NCBI RefSeq assembly: GCF_030272615.1
Contig: NC_081414.1
Coordinates: 810,937,069 to 811,001,068 of the forward strand
Direction: 5' to 3'
Source of the DNA: Cryptomeria japonica
Taxonomy: Eukaryota > Streptophyta > Pinopsida > Cupressales > Cupressaceae
Length of the DNA: 64,000 nucleotides
The first letter of the stretch is position 1. The number at the start of each line of letters is the position of its first letter. Position numbers and translations under genes: made by a program. The notes below the pieces were generated by a model. The model had not been told where the DNA came from. It searched no databases and was given only the letters and a program-made list of their open reading frames with translations. This document shows, piece by piece, positions 1-11,007 of the stretch.

Positions 1-171
1 TTTCAACAACCTCACACCACCTTCTCAATCACCTATGTCTAACATCAATTCTTCTACCGAAGTGACAAATAACAATCTTGCTCAAACAGTGTCTTCCTTA
101 CAACAACAAATTGCTTCTATGAGTCAATCCAAGTTTAGTGTGCCTACCTTTGATGTTGTGAGCCCACTTTC
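1..171 (+). pseudogene. Ty3/gypsy gag fragment, family E, interrupted by element A1
   Basis: Frame 2 is open and reads as a Ser/Thr/Asn/Gln-rich gag segment ending in SKFSVPTFDVVSPLS. The same segment, nearly identical, occurs at about 63726-63894 in the gag ORF of the gypsy element at the right end of the window, where it continues without a break. Here the match stops at 171, exactly where the LTR of element A1 starts, so the gag was cut by that insertion. The gag C-terminal part at 20301 onward belongs to the same family and may be the other side of the same old element, with the intervening part lost. It is a non-functional fragment. Assignment to gypsy gag rests on the homology to the longer copy. 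Confidence 0.8.
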
Positions 172-1392
172 TATTACTATTTACTAAGTTGTCATTAGTT
201 TTATGCCCAAAGTCATCCTATATACACTAGTTGGTTAATACTACCAAAAAGTCTAGTCGATAAATACCAAGGCTACCAGTGTCGGTTACAGAAAAGAGAC
301 AAGTCACTAAGATGATATACACCAAGCTATGAACCAAGACGGATACAAAATGTCTATCGAGTAAGGTTACTATGTCTACCGAGTAGCAAATAAGGTATAC
401 CGAGTTAATCTGAATTGGGTGGAAACGTGTTACTAGATTCAATGAACCTAGACACACATGTGAAACGTGTTACAAGATTCAAGAAGATGAAACCGTTATT
501 ACATAGGAAATTGCATTTAAAGATTTTGTATGATTTTGAGGGAGAATATCTAATGAAATAATTTCTATGTTTATTGATTCAATAAAACATGTTTGTATGA
601 TCGAAGCATGAACAGATCATCATCTCAGAGATCTATATAAACAGAATGATTTGAGTATTTGAGATATGATATGACATGGAAAATCAAGAGAGAAGATATG
701 ATGTGATGATATAGTTAAGAAAGAAGATTGACAAAGAAATTCAGAGGTTATCGAGAAGGTTTCAGAGAACAGTTTAAGGGATAGAGTATACAGAAGTGGT
801 TACCGAGTTGATTTATCAATTATCGGGGAATTCTATGAGCAAGGTAATTTTATATTGAGCACATAGAGTCTGCTATAACATTTCAGATGTGAAGTTGCAG
901 ATATTTTGTAAAGAATTTGATTGAATTATTTAAGTTGTGTTAGAAACCTTTAATAGGGTAAAAGACTCTAATAAATTCTATAAATTGTAAAGCCTTTAAC
1001 CATGTACAACATTTTGTAGAAGTGTTTTTAAAATTCTTTATCAAGGTAGATCTAAATATCTTTACACTCCTAACAGGGTAAGCTATCAAAAATAGCTAAA
1101 TATATAGCTCTAACCGAGCAATCTTGATTACTGTAGTAGTGAAGTTGTGGGTGCCATCCCCACCGCAGTTTTTCTCTCTAACCAAGAGTTTTTGCATGAC
1201 CAAAATTCTTTGTGTTATGGAGTGAAATTTTTATGGATGTTATTTCTATGATTATATTTCAGTATTATATATCTATGAGATCAACAATACTTAGTTTGTG
1301 TTTATCAGTAAAAAAATTTTTCAAGAAAAGTTTTGAAGTACTGATTCACCCCTCCCCTCTCAGTACATTATCTTTCCAAGTCAGACCTAACA
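172..1392 (+). repeat. 5' LTR of element A1
   Basis: The first ~140 bases recur at 6998-7144 and the last ~415 bases recur at 10535-10945, which defines a long terminal repeat of about 1.22 kb. The copy at 6998 begins TGTTGCTATTTAC. Here the start has decayed to TATTACTATTTAC (two G to A changes). The right end is CA at 1391-1392, just before the primer-binding site. The end carries a TTCACCCCTCCCCTCTCAGTA stretch, similar to the LTR end of element B and typical of Sirevirus-like copia LTRs (family knowledge). Confidence 0.88.
634..641 (+). promoter_or_regulatory. TATA box in A1 5' LTR
   Basis: A TATATAAA box lies about 460 bp into the LTR, the expected position for the U3 promoter of an LTR retrotransposon. 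Function is inferred from position only. Confidence 0.55.
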
Positions 1393-1394
1393 AT

Positions 1395-1406
1395 TGGTAT
1401 TTGAGC
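1395..1406 (+). other. Primer-binding site of A1 (degenerate, initiator Met tRNA type)
   Basis: TGGTATTTGAGC sits 2 bases after the LTR end. Copy A2 at 10948 has the intact TGGTATCAGAGC, the common plant copia site complementary to initiator Met tRNA. Two adjacent C/A positions have changed here, so priming would be impaired. Confidence 0.85.
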
Positions 1407-1454
1407 TTAATTCTTGGTAAAGGGACTAACAGACTAAAGAGAAAGATCCTATCA

Positions 1455-2805
1455 TTGGAAGGCTACAAACAATCATGCGGAATTATGAATCTTCAAGAAG
1501 AATTGGATCATGCTAATCAAGTGATTGCAGATATGCAGAGGAAAATGCAAAGATCACTAAAAGTCAGAAGAAGGTTTTCTGATGATTTATAGGACTCACA
1601 AGAGTTAGTGCAGCAAAATGAGACATCATCTGAGAATAGCATATTAGAAGAATCTAAAGAAATGATTGCAGAATTAAAAGAAAAGAACAAAACACGTAAT
1701 GAACAACTCAAAGAATTGAGAAGGGAACATGAGTATTTCAGCACACAGATGACTGAAAATCTTGATGCATTGAGAATAGCTGAAAATAATAAGTGAAATA
1801 TAAAAGGATAAAAACAATAGCTAGAAGCAACTGTGTCTGAAAAGAATGATGAAATATCAAGGATGACTGAAGTTGAACATAATCTGTCTGATCAATTAGA
1901 TTATGCACATAAAGAAGCTACTCTAAACGAAAATGAGAACCAAGCATTAAAAATTGAATTATTAAGATTCACCGATGAACTAGACGTAGAAAAGAAGTCA
2001 AAAGAAACACTGAGGAAAAACCATGAAGCGTCAGTAATGTTGGATGAGCAACTAAATATGAAAACACCCAACAAAACTGTAGGAATCGGTTACAAAAGAA
2101 ACAACTCTACCAAGAAAGGGATCAACACCACCGAGAAAGGAGAATCATCAAAGAAAGCTAGAAAAAAAGATAACATGAAGTACAAGAAGCCTATTTGCAA
2201 CTACTGTGGAAAACAAGGACATATTGCCAACGTTTGATGGAGTAGAAAAGGTAAGCAACTGAAAGTTACTAGGTTTGATGGTTATTGTTATAATTGCGAC
2301 AAGTATGGTCATACATCTAAGAAATGTAGGACAAAGTCTGTTAACAATTATTAGAAGGCAAAATACAAGGGGTTTTGCAAAAATTGCAGTAGATATGGAC
2401 ACAATACCAAGAAATGTTGGTTTAAGCAGAAAATCTATATGTGGACTCCACACCGAGCAAACACGCTACCGAACTCACACAGATCTCAATCGACAATATA
2501 CTTCAGTACCATGGGATTACAATACAAGAATATGGTGTGAATGTTGTGGAAGATACGGTCATATAAGTGCAAACTGTATGATAAGGTTTGGAATGAATAA
2601 CTGGAGATCATGGAGAAATCCCAAAATGGCATGTTTTCATTGTCACAAAGTTGGACACTTGGCTAAAGACTGCAGAGATCAACTAAGAGGAGATACTGAG
2701 GAGATAAGAAGAAAATTACAGAAATTTTGGAAAAAGAAGGAAAATGTGTCAACTAATGAAGGAAGCACCTTACCTACCGAGTTGGTTGCATCTACTTCAA
2801 ATTAA
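1455..2805 (+). pseudogene. A1 ORF1: coiled-coil protein with five CCHC zinc knuckles (gag-like), decayed
   Basis: The frame reads from codon 1455 (TTG here, ATG in A2) through a Glu/Lys/Leu-rich coiled coil of about 190 residues, then a basic linker, then five zinc knuckles. These are CNYCGKQGHIANV (last Cys replaced by a stop), CYNCDKYGHTSKKC, CKNCSRYGHNTKKC, CECCGRYGHISANC and CFHCHKVGHLAKDC. Such knuckles bind RNA in gag nucleocapsids, so a gag or RNA-chaperone role is likely. There are in-frame stops at 1590, 1818 and 2352, each CAG in A2, and a frameshift near 2455 where A2 has extra bases. No reverse transcriptase, protease or integrase follows. Five knuckles in one protein is more than the one or two usual for plant gag. 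Confidence 0.8.
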
Positions 2806-3323
2806 TCAATAAAGGTATGAAGGGACTACATTCTCACATGGTTAGATCTTAACAGTTCCTATTTAATCATGTACATAATTCCAAATTCTACATAACTAAG
2901 ATGCAACAGAAAGTTTGAAATATTATCTAGTCTTTTGAATTACCAGAGAAGTCAGCAAATGTATTAAAATTGTCTAGTCGGTAAAAGCTTATAAGGGAGA
3001 TAGTCAGTTTAGTGAAACCAGTGCATTTAATGCCTATTATACCTAATTGCACGAAACCCGATAAGGTCAAAAGTAGGTATTTAAAGTACTTTGCACGTCA
3101 GTTTTCACTTACCAGTTTTCAAAGAGCAGAAAATAGAGAATCAAAAGGCGATCAATCATTTCCAAGAGCGAATTCAAGCTATTTGGCATAATCTAAAATG
3201 CATTTTCAGTAGTTAACTGATCAAAATTAGTTCTGAATATTTGTGAAGTATTTACTAAGTTGGAAGCATTTTCTAGTTATTTGAAACCCTAAGCTATTTC
3301 ATAATTAAAATTTCAAGTTTGAA
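2806..3323 (+). promoter_or_regulatory. Spacer between A1 ORF1 and ORF2 with an internal promoter-like block at 3080-3117
   Basis: No coding frame is visible. At 3080 a TTTAAA box is followed, after exactly 16 bases, by TTTTCACTTACCAGTTTT. Element B has the same arrangement with the same 16-base spacing at 17624-17586 on the minus strand, ahead of its own ORF2, although the surrounding spacer is largely unalike. I infer a core promoter and start region that drives ORF2 separately from the LTR. Confidence 0.5.
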
Positions 3324-6300
3324 ATGGCTCCCAAGATACAGAAACCTGTTATAGTAGAGACCATTGAGAAGCCTACAATGAAATACACCCTACCTCCCAA
3401 AGTGGCATCCGAACTCGATGAGAAAACTGCATTCTCTCTTATTTCAGATAGGGTTCTGTTGATCGAAGATATTATATTTATACCAGGTGCTGAGTTGAAG
3501 AGCTAGGTCATACTGAGATTAAGGATATGTATGACAAATTGTGCACTGATGGAATCTTAGATAGAAAGTTTGAGCATATCAAAGTTAAGGGATTGACCGA
3601 AGCCCTAACCTATCCTCGAGTCTTCAAACCCCAATGGGTCAAATTTGTCTTGAGCCAAGTGCATGACGATTTTATGTGGTTAGAGGTTCAACCTTTCAAG
3701 ATCACCAAGGAGATTATTCACATGATAACCAGATACCCTATATTTGACCTTGCCCAAGCATAGAAGAGTACTTCACAGAAGGAATTGATAACATTAACAA
3801 GTATTGAGTCTGATTGCAGAGGTCTTAAGTTGAACAATGTGACTGATGCAGAACTCAATTTTGCTATTAGAGTTATTGGTTATTGTTTCTTCCAGTTTGC
3901 GAGAGAAAATAATGTACCGTGTGCAGCTGTAGATTTGTCTTATAAAATTGTTAAAAAGGGTATGCAAATTGATTTGTGTGAAGTGTTATTGAAGAATATT
4001 TTTCAAAATATCAATACAATAAGGAAACCAAAGAAGAATAATACTACTAACACACTAAAGTTTGGGTCACTCTTAGTGTGTATGTTCTTCTATTTTCAGA
4101 AATTCTTTCCATCAGTCGGTAAAATTGTTTGGGAATTACACCGACCTATCACCCATCAAATAAATGATTTCATCAATCAGCTAGGTGATAATTTCCATAT
4201 GATAATGGATGATTACTTCAATGGATTCCAGGAAAAGATGCATAGCAGGTACAGGATTCCACCTCAACTAGTGGAAAAGTACAAGGATACTATATGTTTT
4301 GAAGTGGATACCGGCTACTATTATGTCAATACAGTAGAACCCAAGACTCAATCTTTACTGCCTATGGGTTATGAGATAGATTTTGACATTGCTCAATAGC
4401 AAATAGATGCCTTCTTATAACTTCCAAGGCATGCTACTGAGAAAAGATATGGCACCTATGAAGAGGTGAAAGAAAAAGTAAAAAAGAGCATTGTTGTACC
4501 TGAGGATGCCCAAAAAGCCACCATAATGATCAAGGTTTTAACTGGAAAGTTTGGAGAAGGTTCTACCTCCAGACCTACTAAGCCAGCAAGTAGGAATAGT
4601 GATCAAATTTTGATCGAGGAAGAATCTGAAGCTCAAGAAGCAGCAATTACATTGAGCAGTGAGTTGCCAAAGGGAAAAGTTTTGAAAAGAAAGAAACAAG
4701 ATACAATCAAGGTGTCACCAACCTTTCCAGCAAAGCGACTAAACACTAGATCATCTTATACATCACCCGGTAAGAAGTAGAAGAATGTAGAAATGCCCAA
4801 GGTTACAAAAAATTATAGTAAGAAGACCAGAAGACTAATTTTAGATAAAGAGGCAAGTGACACAAAGTCAGAAGATGTGAATAAATTTCAGATTGTAAAA
4901 GGTACAAAGGAAGATGTACATAGTGTTGACATTTTTTGTGTAAAATTAACGCAATATGGTACATTTGGGTCATTTAGATATGTAAAATATGATACAAGAA
5001 CAGATGAAGAGAAGAGGCAAATAGAAGAGACTGTAATTTGTACACTTCTCAAGTTCCAAGTAGTTCCATTGGAAGTGGCTGGTTTTCTTCCAAAAGCATT
5101 ATACTCACATATTGATAATAGATGGAAATATGCTATGGACTCGGAGAACCAAATAAGAAAAAGAGTTTTGGTTCATCTCTTTCCAGATATGTTGGTAGAT
5201 GACATAAGTGATCATTTGAAAAACTACCAGACAAATTTTCAAGTAAAACAAAGGGCCTTGAAAATGATGAATGGCCTATATCTTGAAGATGAAAATGAAA
5301 CTAAATAAAAATGGAAGAAAATATTCAGAATTCAGGCTGAAGAGCCAAAAGGTGAAGCATAAATAGTTGACATCACCGAGCAAGATCCTACTTCCACCAT
5401 TTAGTTAGATGAGGATGTAATAGACAGTGAAGCACAGGAAGAAGAGATGATAGAAGGAAGTACCTATGCCAATGCCAAATTGGTATCAAGTGAATTAGTT
5501 TTGGAATAGGTTAAGTCCTATCCTCCGATCACCCAACAAGTTTCAGCCAAGAAACTTTAGGACATAGATCAAGGTACAGAGAGTCCAAAGGTTAAACAAA
5601 ATGAATCTACCTCTCAAGCCACCGATGAGGAAACTTCCCAAGTACCATCAAGCACCAAGACAATTTCCATTGAAACTCTAAGCAAGGATACACCGAAGGA
5701 TACAACAGAGGCTATAGGAACCGTCAAAATTATTGCCTCTACTGAGCAACATACTGAGGAAGGACAAGTCTCAAAAGCCATTGTACCCATTCAACTGGAG
5801 AAGGCATCATCATCTAAGGAGAAGAAAGCAAAAAGACATGGTTTTAAGATAGATCTATCAAAGCCTATTGTGTTACTAAATGTTAACATTACAAAATTGA
5901 AAGGGAAAGCATTGATAGAATTCGGTGAGCTTTGTAAAGCCAAAGCAGAGCAAGAAAGACAGATAGCTATTCAGAAGAAGAGCCGAGTACTTCAGAAGGT
6001 CAAAACATTATTGACAAACATGATACCTGAAGCTACCATCAATAAAGATGCTGCCATCCATGTGCAACTGGATGAACTACCCACTCAATTGGAGGAATCA
6101 AGAGTAGAAGCATCATAATACTAAGCAAATTGAAAGATAAACAGCTAACTGCCAAGATGATTGATGAAGTGCAGAAAGCAATTGTTATAGGTAAAATAAA
6201 GATTACTGAATTCATTGATGAGTTGTTCCCTCAACTCAAGCATATTATTTCTTTATTCCAGAAGTTATGTACATTCTCATTCCTCATCAAAGATATCAAG

Positions 6301-6701
6301 AATAAGACTGAAGTCATTGAGAAAAAGATTACCGATCTCTCAAATAAATTGACTACCGAGCTAGATTCTCTTCAGAATTTTTATACAAGGCTTCAAACCC
6401 TTATGGCTCAATAGTTAGAACTTCGAATGAAGAGCATAAAATAAAGATGGATATCATGACTCTTCAAACATTATTTATTCCCCATTTGTCATTAGTTCAA
6501 GAGAAGATCAACCGAGCTACCCAATTGTCAACTCAAGTAGAGGGAAGCACTTTAGATGGTTTGATCACACTGTCAGCTGATATCACAGCTCAAAATTCAC
6601 TAATGGAAAGTGTCAAGGATGCACTTACCAACACTCTTACAGAAGCTCGTACAAAGTATAAATCTATTTTTGATCAGTTGCCCCCACCAAATGGTAACTA
6701 G
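3324..6701 (+). pseudogene. A1 ORF2: large accessory protein of unknown function, decayed
   Basis: The start MAPKIQKPVIVE at 3324 reads to a TAG near 3504. After a frameshift the frame stays the same (frame 2) from 3527 to 6118, with about nine TAG or TAA stops, then continues with two more shifts to 6701, for about 1,120 residues in all. The N-terminal third is a globular domain with KEIIHMITRYPIF near 3710 and LKFGSLLVCMFFYFQKFF near 4060, followed by a PITHQI motif. The middle is Lys/Ser-rich. The C-terminal third is charged and coiled-coil-like. The domain is clearly homologous to ORF2 of element B and less clearly to H ORF3 and ORF D. I recognise no enzyme motif. Its position is that of the env-like or accessory ORF of some Sireviruses, but no signal peptide or clear membrane anchor is visible. 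Confidence 0.72.
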
Positions 6702-6996
6702 TTTTGATGTTTCTCAAAAAGGGGGAGTGTACCGATTATACAGAGTATCAGAGTGTACAGAGTTTATCATATATATCGAGTGTACAGTTGAAATTGACAG
6801 GGGGAGCATGACAAATCAAGAGCATGGAATATAGTGTATGGAACATCAAGTTATGTACAAAATATTGATAAGGGGAGTATTTATTTGAACAATGTAAATA
6901 CTGACATTTCAGTTTATTTTGCAAGTATATAGATTTTGTGTTATGACTTTGAAAGGAGTTTTGTCAAACATACCAAACTAATGTCAAAAGGGGAGA
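6702..6996 (+). other. Multiple polypurine tracts before the A1 3' LTR
   Basis: There is no gene. Four purine tracts of the type AAGGGGGAG lie at about 6716-6728, 6799-6807, 6870-6878 and 6986-6996. The last abuts the 3' LTR and is the expected plus-strand primer. Iterated tracts are a described hallmark of Sireviruses, and element B shows the same layout. Confidence 0.7.
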
Positions 6997-6997
6997 C

Positions 6998-7144
6998 TGT
7001 TGCTATTTACTAAGTTGTCATTAGTTTTGTGCCCAAAGTCATCCTATATACACTAGTCGGTTAATACTACCGAAAATTCAAGTCGGTAAATACCAAGGCT
7101 ACCGGTGTCAGTTACTTAAAAGAGACAAGTCACCGAGATGATAT
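6998..7144 (+). repeat. Left part of the A1 3' LTR, cut by copia element C
   Basis: It begins TGTTGCTATTTAC and matches 172-314 until GATGAT, where the copia LTR starts. The matching 5' LTR continues past this point, so the break is an insertion or deletion junction. Confidence 0.88.
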
Positions 7145-7606
7145 TGTTGGTGTAAATAATTATTCATCTTGGATATTATTACACCTTACTTAAGTTTACT
7201 TAGGAAATGCATTTCATAGTAGTTTGGGTATGGGAAACTTGGGTGTTTGTGCCACATTAGGATAGTGTGTGTAGGAGAATTTCCACCTTTTATGGTGTGA
7301 TCTTGTTGTTACAATCCACATTCAGTGGGTGATCCACCTCATGTGGAATATTATATTGTTTCTCCTACCTACCCACACCTATTTCCTACCTACCCTTGTT
7401 TCTTATTGAGCCACATGTCATGTTTGTGTGCTCACATATCCATATAGCCTTGCCTATATAAGCAGACTCATATTCATTGTATGTAACGATTTATGATCCA
7501 GTTGATCAGTATTTTCATCTTGATAGAATATAGTTTATTTCTATCATATATTTTGTCTCTCTTATTTGTTCTTTCTATTTCCTCTTGATCTTGCCAAAAT
7601 CTCACA
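7145..7606 (+). repeat. 5' LTR of copia element C
   Basis: It begins TGTTGGTGTAAATAATTATT and ends at CTCACA, directly before a TGGTATCAGAGCC primer site. A TATATAAG box lies at 7455. No second copy of this LTR is present, so the boundaries rest on the TG start, the primer site and the break in the A1 LTR. Confidence 0.75.
7455..7462 (+). promoter_or_regulatory. TATA box in copia C LTR
   Basis: TATATAAG lies about 310 bp into the ~460-bp LTR, which suits transcription starting in R. Assigned by position. Confidence 0.5.
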
Positions 7607-7619
7607 TGGTATCAGAGCC
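7607..7619 (+). other. Primer-binding site of copia C
   Basis: TGGTATCAGAGCC is an undamaged site for initiator Met tRNA immediately after the LTR. Confidence 0.88.
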
Positions 7620-8440
7620 ATTAGAGTGTCATTGGTTTGCTAATTGAGAGAAATTTGATGCTATTTGGGGTTGTGTATTTTGGAGTTTTCTATTGCAGGT
7701 TAATTATTGAAGCTTGATAGGTCAAATCTGAGGTTACCATTGGATTGAGAAGGACCAAGAAAGTCAGTTTTGCCTTTTGTTTCATCCAAATCGGACTTCA
7801 GATCCAAATCTAGAGGCATTTGAAGTTTAACGCTGCGGCGGAAATTTTCTAGAAATTATAATTTTGCAAGCAATTTTCAAATAGCAATATCTCACTCATA
7901 CAGACTCATTTTTTTGAGCAATTTTTTTTGTTTTGGGGTAGAATTTCATGATCTGTATAGTGGTGCAGGATTTTTCTGATTTTTGGATACAGGTTTTTCA
8001 GAAATCGTGAAATCTCAATTTTTACAACTTTGGAGGCTTCGTTTGGGCTCATATGGACTCTTTTTCAAGTGCCATTTTTTTTGAAAGTGCATATTTTTTC
8101 ATCTACTTTCATAATTTTCCATCTGTTTGTAGTGATTTTAAGTAGAAATTGTACTTTCAGTATTTGGCCATTTTTGGCATATTTAGTACTTGCATTTTGC
8201 TTGGATCTCAGTTTAGATCACTAGCAGTATTTGTTGAAGTCTCTTAGATCTCATTTTGAGAATTTGTAAATTGAAATCAGAAGTCCACTTTTCCTTGTTT
8301 TGCAAGTGGCCCATTGTATATGCACCAAGTATAAAGTGCCAAAATCACCATTTTGGGGGTATTTCTTGATTGAGTATTTTGGGGGGGTGTCTTGTGTGAT
8401 TGTGCCTCTCTCTATCTTGTGTGTTTTTCATTTTGGTGCT
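7620..8440 (+). other. Untranslated leader of copia C
   Basis: About 820 bp are AT- and T-rich, with only short chance frames. No gene or repeat is recognised. It lies between the primer site and the gag start. Confidence 0.6.
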
Positions 8441-9445
8441 ATGGGTTCTCCTAAATTTCCACTTTTAACTCCTCATAATTATGCATCATGGAAAATTAAG
8501 GCACGGAGTAAACTAATGGAAAAAGGACTCATTCATTATGTAAATAAAACTATTACAGCACCACCTGATCCTAAGGTTGGTCCTAATGCTCAAATTGAAT
8601 GGCTTAATAAGAATGTTATGGCACTTGGAACTCTTAGAAAGTATGTATCAGATGACCTCATTTTTCACATTGATAAGTGTACAACAATTAAAGAGGCTTG
8701 GGATATTTTTAAGAAATTGTATGGTCAAGTTGGTGAGATTAAGGGCTACAAGCTTGATAGTGAACTCACAACGTTGGATCCCAAGGATTTTGATACAATC
8801 CAAGATTATGTCACAAAAGCAACTGAGTTAAGAGCAAAGCTAAAGGATTGTGGAATTGACAAAAAGGATGCTCAATTGGTTTATAACTTGTTGGACAAGC
8901 TTCCTTCAGAGTATGCAACCTTTGTATCTATCTTTCACACCCATAGGTTATCTCAAGGTTCCTCATACACTTCTCCCTCATTTGATTCATTCACAAAGAT
9001 GTTGATACTTGAGCAATCTAAGTTGACCACAATGGGGATTCTCAAATCTTCAAAGTCACAAGCTTTGGTGGCTAACAAAGATAATCAAAGTAATCAAGGA
9101 AAAGGCAAGAATCAAAAGCAACCTAAGTCAAAACCACAACAAGATGGAGCACAATATTCCTCTCCACAACAAGGTGATACACCATTCTCACCTAAGAGGA
9201 AATCATATAAGGATAATCTTTTTTGTGGATATTGTAAGAAGTTGGGACATGATGAACATCATTGGTGTAAGAAGGATATTGATGAGTTGAAGAATCTTCT
9301 TGACAAGAATAGAATCAACCTACCTTCTAGAATGTCTACATCGGCTTCTTCTTCCAAGGATAAAGGAAAGGATCACTCTTTTGGGATAGATAAAGGAAAG
9401 GGACAAGCTCTTTGTGCTACTACAAGTCATGATTCAGGGAGATGA
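8441..9445 (+). CDS. Ty1/copia gag polyprotein (element C)
   Basis: The ATG at 8441 gives MGSPKFPLLTPHNYASWK, the usual N-terminus of copia gag (the frame is open further upstream, but homology-like sequence starts here). The retrotransposon gag domain runs over roughly residues 10-200, with IKEAWDIFKKLYG and a DKLPSEYATF segment. A Lys/Gln-rich linker follows, then a single zinc knuckle, CGYCKKLGHDEHHWC (CX2CX4HX5C, one residue longer than the standard spacing). The frame is intact for 335 codons and ends at a TGA that probably replaced a TGG, because the protease motif follows at once in the same frame. The protein would form the capsid. It is the best-preserved gag in the left half of the window. 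Confidence 0.85.
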   Translation: MGSPKFPLLTPHNYASWKIKARSKLMEKGLIHYVNKTITAPPDPKVGPNAQIEWLNKNVMALGTLRKYVSDDLIFHIDKCTTIKEAWDIFKKLYGQVGEIKGYKLDSELTTLDPKDFDTIQDYVTKATELRAKLKDCGIDKKDAQLVYNLLDKLPSEYATFVSIFHTHRLSQGSSYTSPSFDSFTKMLILEQSKLTTMGILKSSKSQALVANKDNQSNQGKGKNQKQPKSKPQQDGAQYSSPQQGDTPFSPKRKSYKDNLFCGYCKKLGHDEHHWCKKDIDELKNLLDKNRINLPSRMSTSASSSKDKGKDHSFGIDKGKGQALCATTSHDSGR

Positions 9446-9880
9446 CTTCTAGATTCAGGATCTTCTCATCATATGGCATCTTCACAGTCTATGTTTTCTA
9501 CATTTGAGCCTTGCCACATGCCATAGATTTTGATGGGAAATCATACATACATGGATGTGATTGGGAAAGGATCTATTGCCATTGGGGATAACTCCTTCAA
9601 TGATGTGTTGTGTGTACCCCACTTGACAAATAATTTTCTTTTCATCTAGCAAATCACACATGGGGCAACTAGGAAAACTGTGGAGTTCACACCTGATTTA
9701 GTTATCATTAGAGACTTGGAGAGTGGAGCTATCATTGCGACTGGGGTGGTTGATCATGCATCTTGGTTGTACTCTTTTTCAGATTTTGGTCCTATTGATA
9801 AGGTTGGTTCTTCCTATGTTGATGATTCAAATTTTGAGGAGAACTTTGGGCATTTGAACTTGGGGATACCCCATTCTTGA
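9446..9880 (+). pseudogene. Copia C aspartic protease region
   Basis: In frame with gag after a TGA stop, it reads LLDSGSSHHMASSQ, the copia protease active-site motif (DSG plus HHM), then a pre-integrase-like stretch ending in GHLNLGIPHS. Internal TAG stops lie near 9523 and 9647. In functional copia elements the integrase and reverse transcriptase follow. Here the sequence passes straight into an unrelated acidic tail. Confidence 0.8.
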
Positions 9881-10534
9881 GCCTTGCATTTCATATCCTT
9901 CTATTGATATCACACCACCTATTGCACTTGATGATGTAGATAGTGCAATAGTTTTGCCTTCTTATGATTCAGTGCAGCAGGATATTTCATGTCTTCCAGC
10001 TTCAGTTGATTGGGATGCCTACTTGACAGACATTGCAGATTTGTTTGTGGACTCCCACATTGCAGATTTGGGAGACACCATTGATGACATTCATCTTCTC
10101 TTTGATGAAGATGATCCTTCTTTGATTGTTGCGAGGGATCACTCTGACCCTCTTGTGCATTCTCTACATGATCAATCTTTAGAGGTTGACATGATTGTGG
10201 ATACTTTTGTACAACACTTGGAGGAGGTCTCTTTATCTTTTGAGGAGACTTAAGAGTCTTTGGATATTGTTCTACATTCATCTCCACTAGATCTTGGAGT
10301 GCCTTTTTCAGTAGTGTGGCACAGTTTACCACCTTTGGAGGGGGTACCTTTTAGCATCAACATGGGGACACTTGAGCAGTTTTCAAAGATTCCTTTCATC
10401 ATGAGTATTTCTCCTACATCTTCCTTTCATGGTTGGGGAGACTTTTTGGATCCACATTTTGTTTTGTTTCTTCCTAAGGGGAGGAACATGGTTCGACGTT
10501 CATGGAGCAGTTTCTTCATTCATCTTCGAGCTTC
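9881..10534 (+). pseudogene. Acidic tail replacing integrase and RT in copia C
   Basis: After a one-base frame change near 9870, a long Asp/Glu-rich frame continues (9954-10253 and, after one TAA, 10260-10538). It is rich in D, S, L and H and has no integrase HHCC or DDE motif and no RT motif. It has coding character and apparently follows GIPHS without a gap, so gag-protease-acidic tail may be the real structure of this family, a non-autonomous copia. The alternative is a deletion fused to an unknown sequence. No 3' LTR of C follows. An A-type LTR takes over at 10535. Confidence 0.6.
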
Positions 10535-10945
10535 ATAAATTGTAAAGCCTTTAACCAGGTACAACATTTTGTAGAAGTTTGTAAAATCCTTTAGTAAGGT
10601 AGATCTAAAGATATTTATACTCCTAATAGGGTAAGCTATCAAAAATAGCTAAATATGTAGCTCCGACCAAGCAATCTTGATTACTGTAGTAGTGAAGTTG
10701 TGGGTGCCATCCCCACCGTAGTTTTTCTCTCTAACCAAGAGTTTATGCGTGATCAAAAATCTTTGTGTTATGGAGTGAAATTTCGATGGATGTTATTTCT
10801 ATGATTATGTTTCAGTATTATATATTTATGAGATCATTAATACTTAGTTTGTGTTTATCAGTAAAATTGTTTCTCAAGAAAAGTTTTGAAGTTTTGATTC
10901 ACCCCTCTCCTCTCAGTACATTAGCTTTCCAAGTCAAACCTAACA
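10535..10945 (+). repeat. Right part of an A-type LTR (5' LTR of copy A2)
   Basis: It matches the last ~415 bases of the A1 5' LTR (about 978-1392), including the CACCCC end, and is followed by primer site and ORF1. About 660 bases of LTR equivalent to 315-977 are missing where copia C lies. Confidence 0.88.
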
Positions 10946-10947
10946 AT

Positions 10948-10959
10948 TGGTATCAGAGC
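10948..10959 (+). other. Primer-binding site of A2
   Basis: TGGTATCAGAGC is intact and lies 2 bases after the LTR end. Confidence 0.9.
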
Positions 10960-11007
10960 TTAATTCTTGGTAAAGGGACTAACAGCCTAAAGAGAAAGAT
11001 CCTATCA

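Noticed and set aside
9919-10332. 137-codon minus-strand frame in copia C
   Set aside because: Antisense to the acidic tail, which is in the same orientation as gag and protease.
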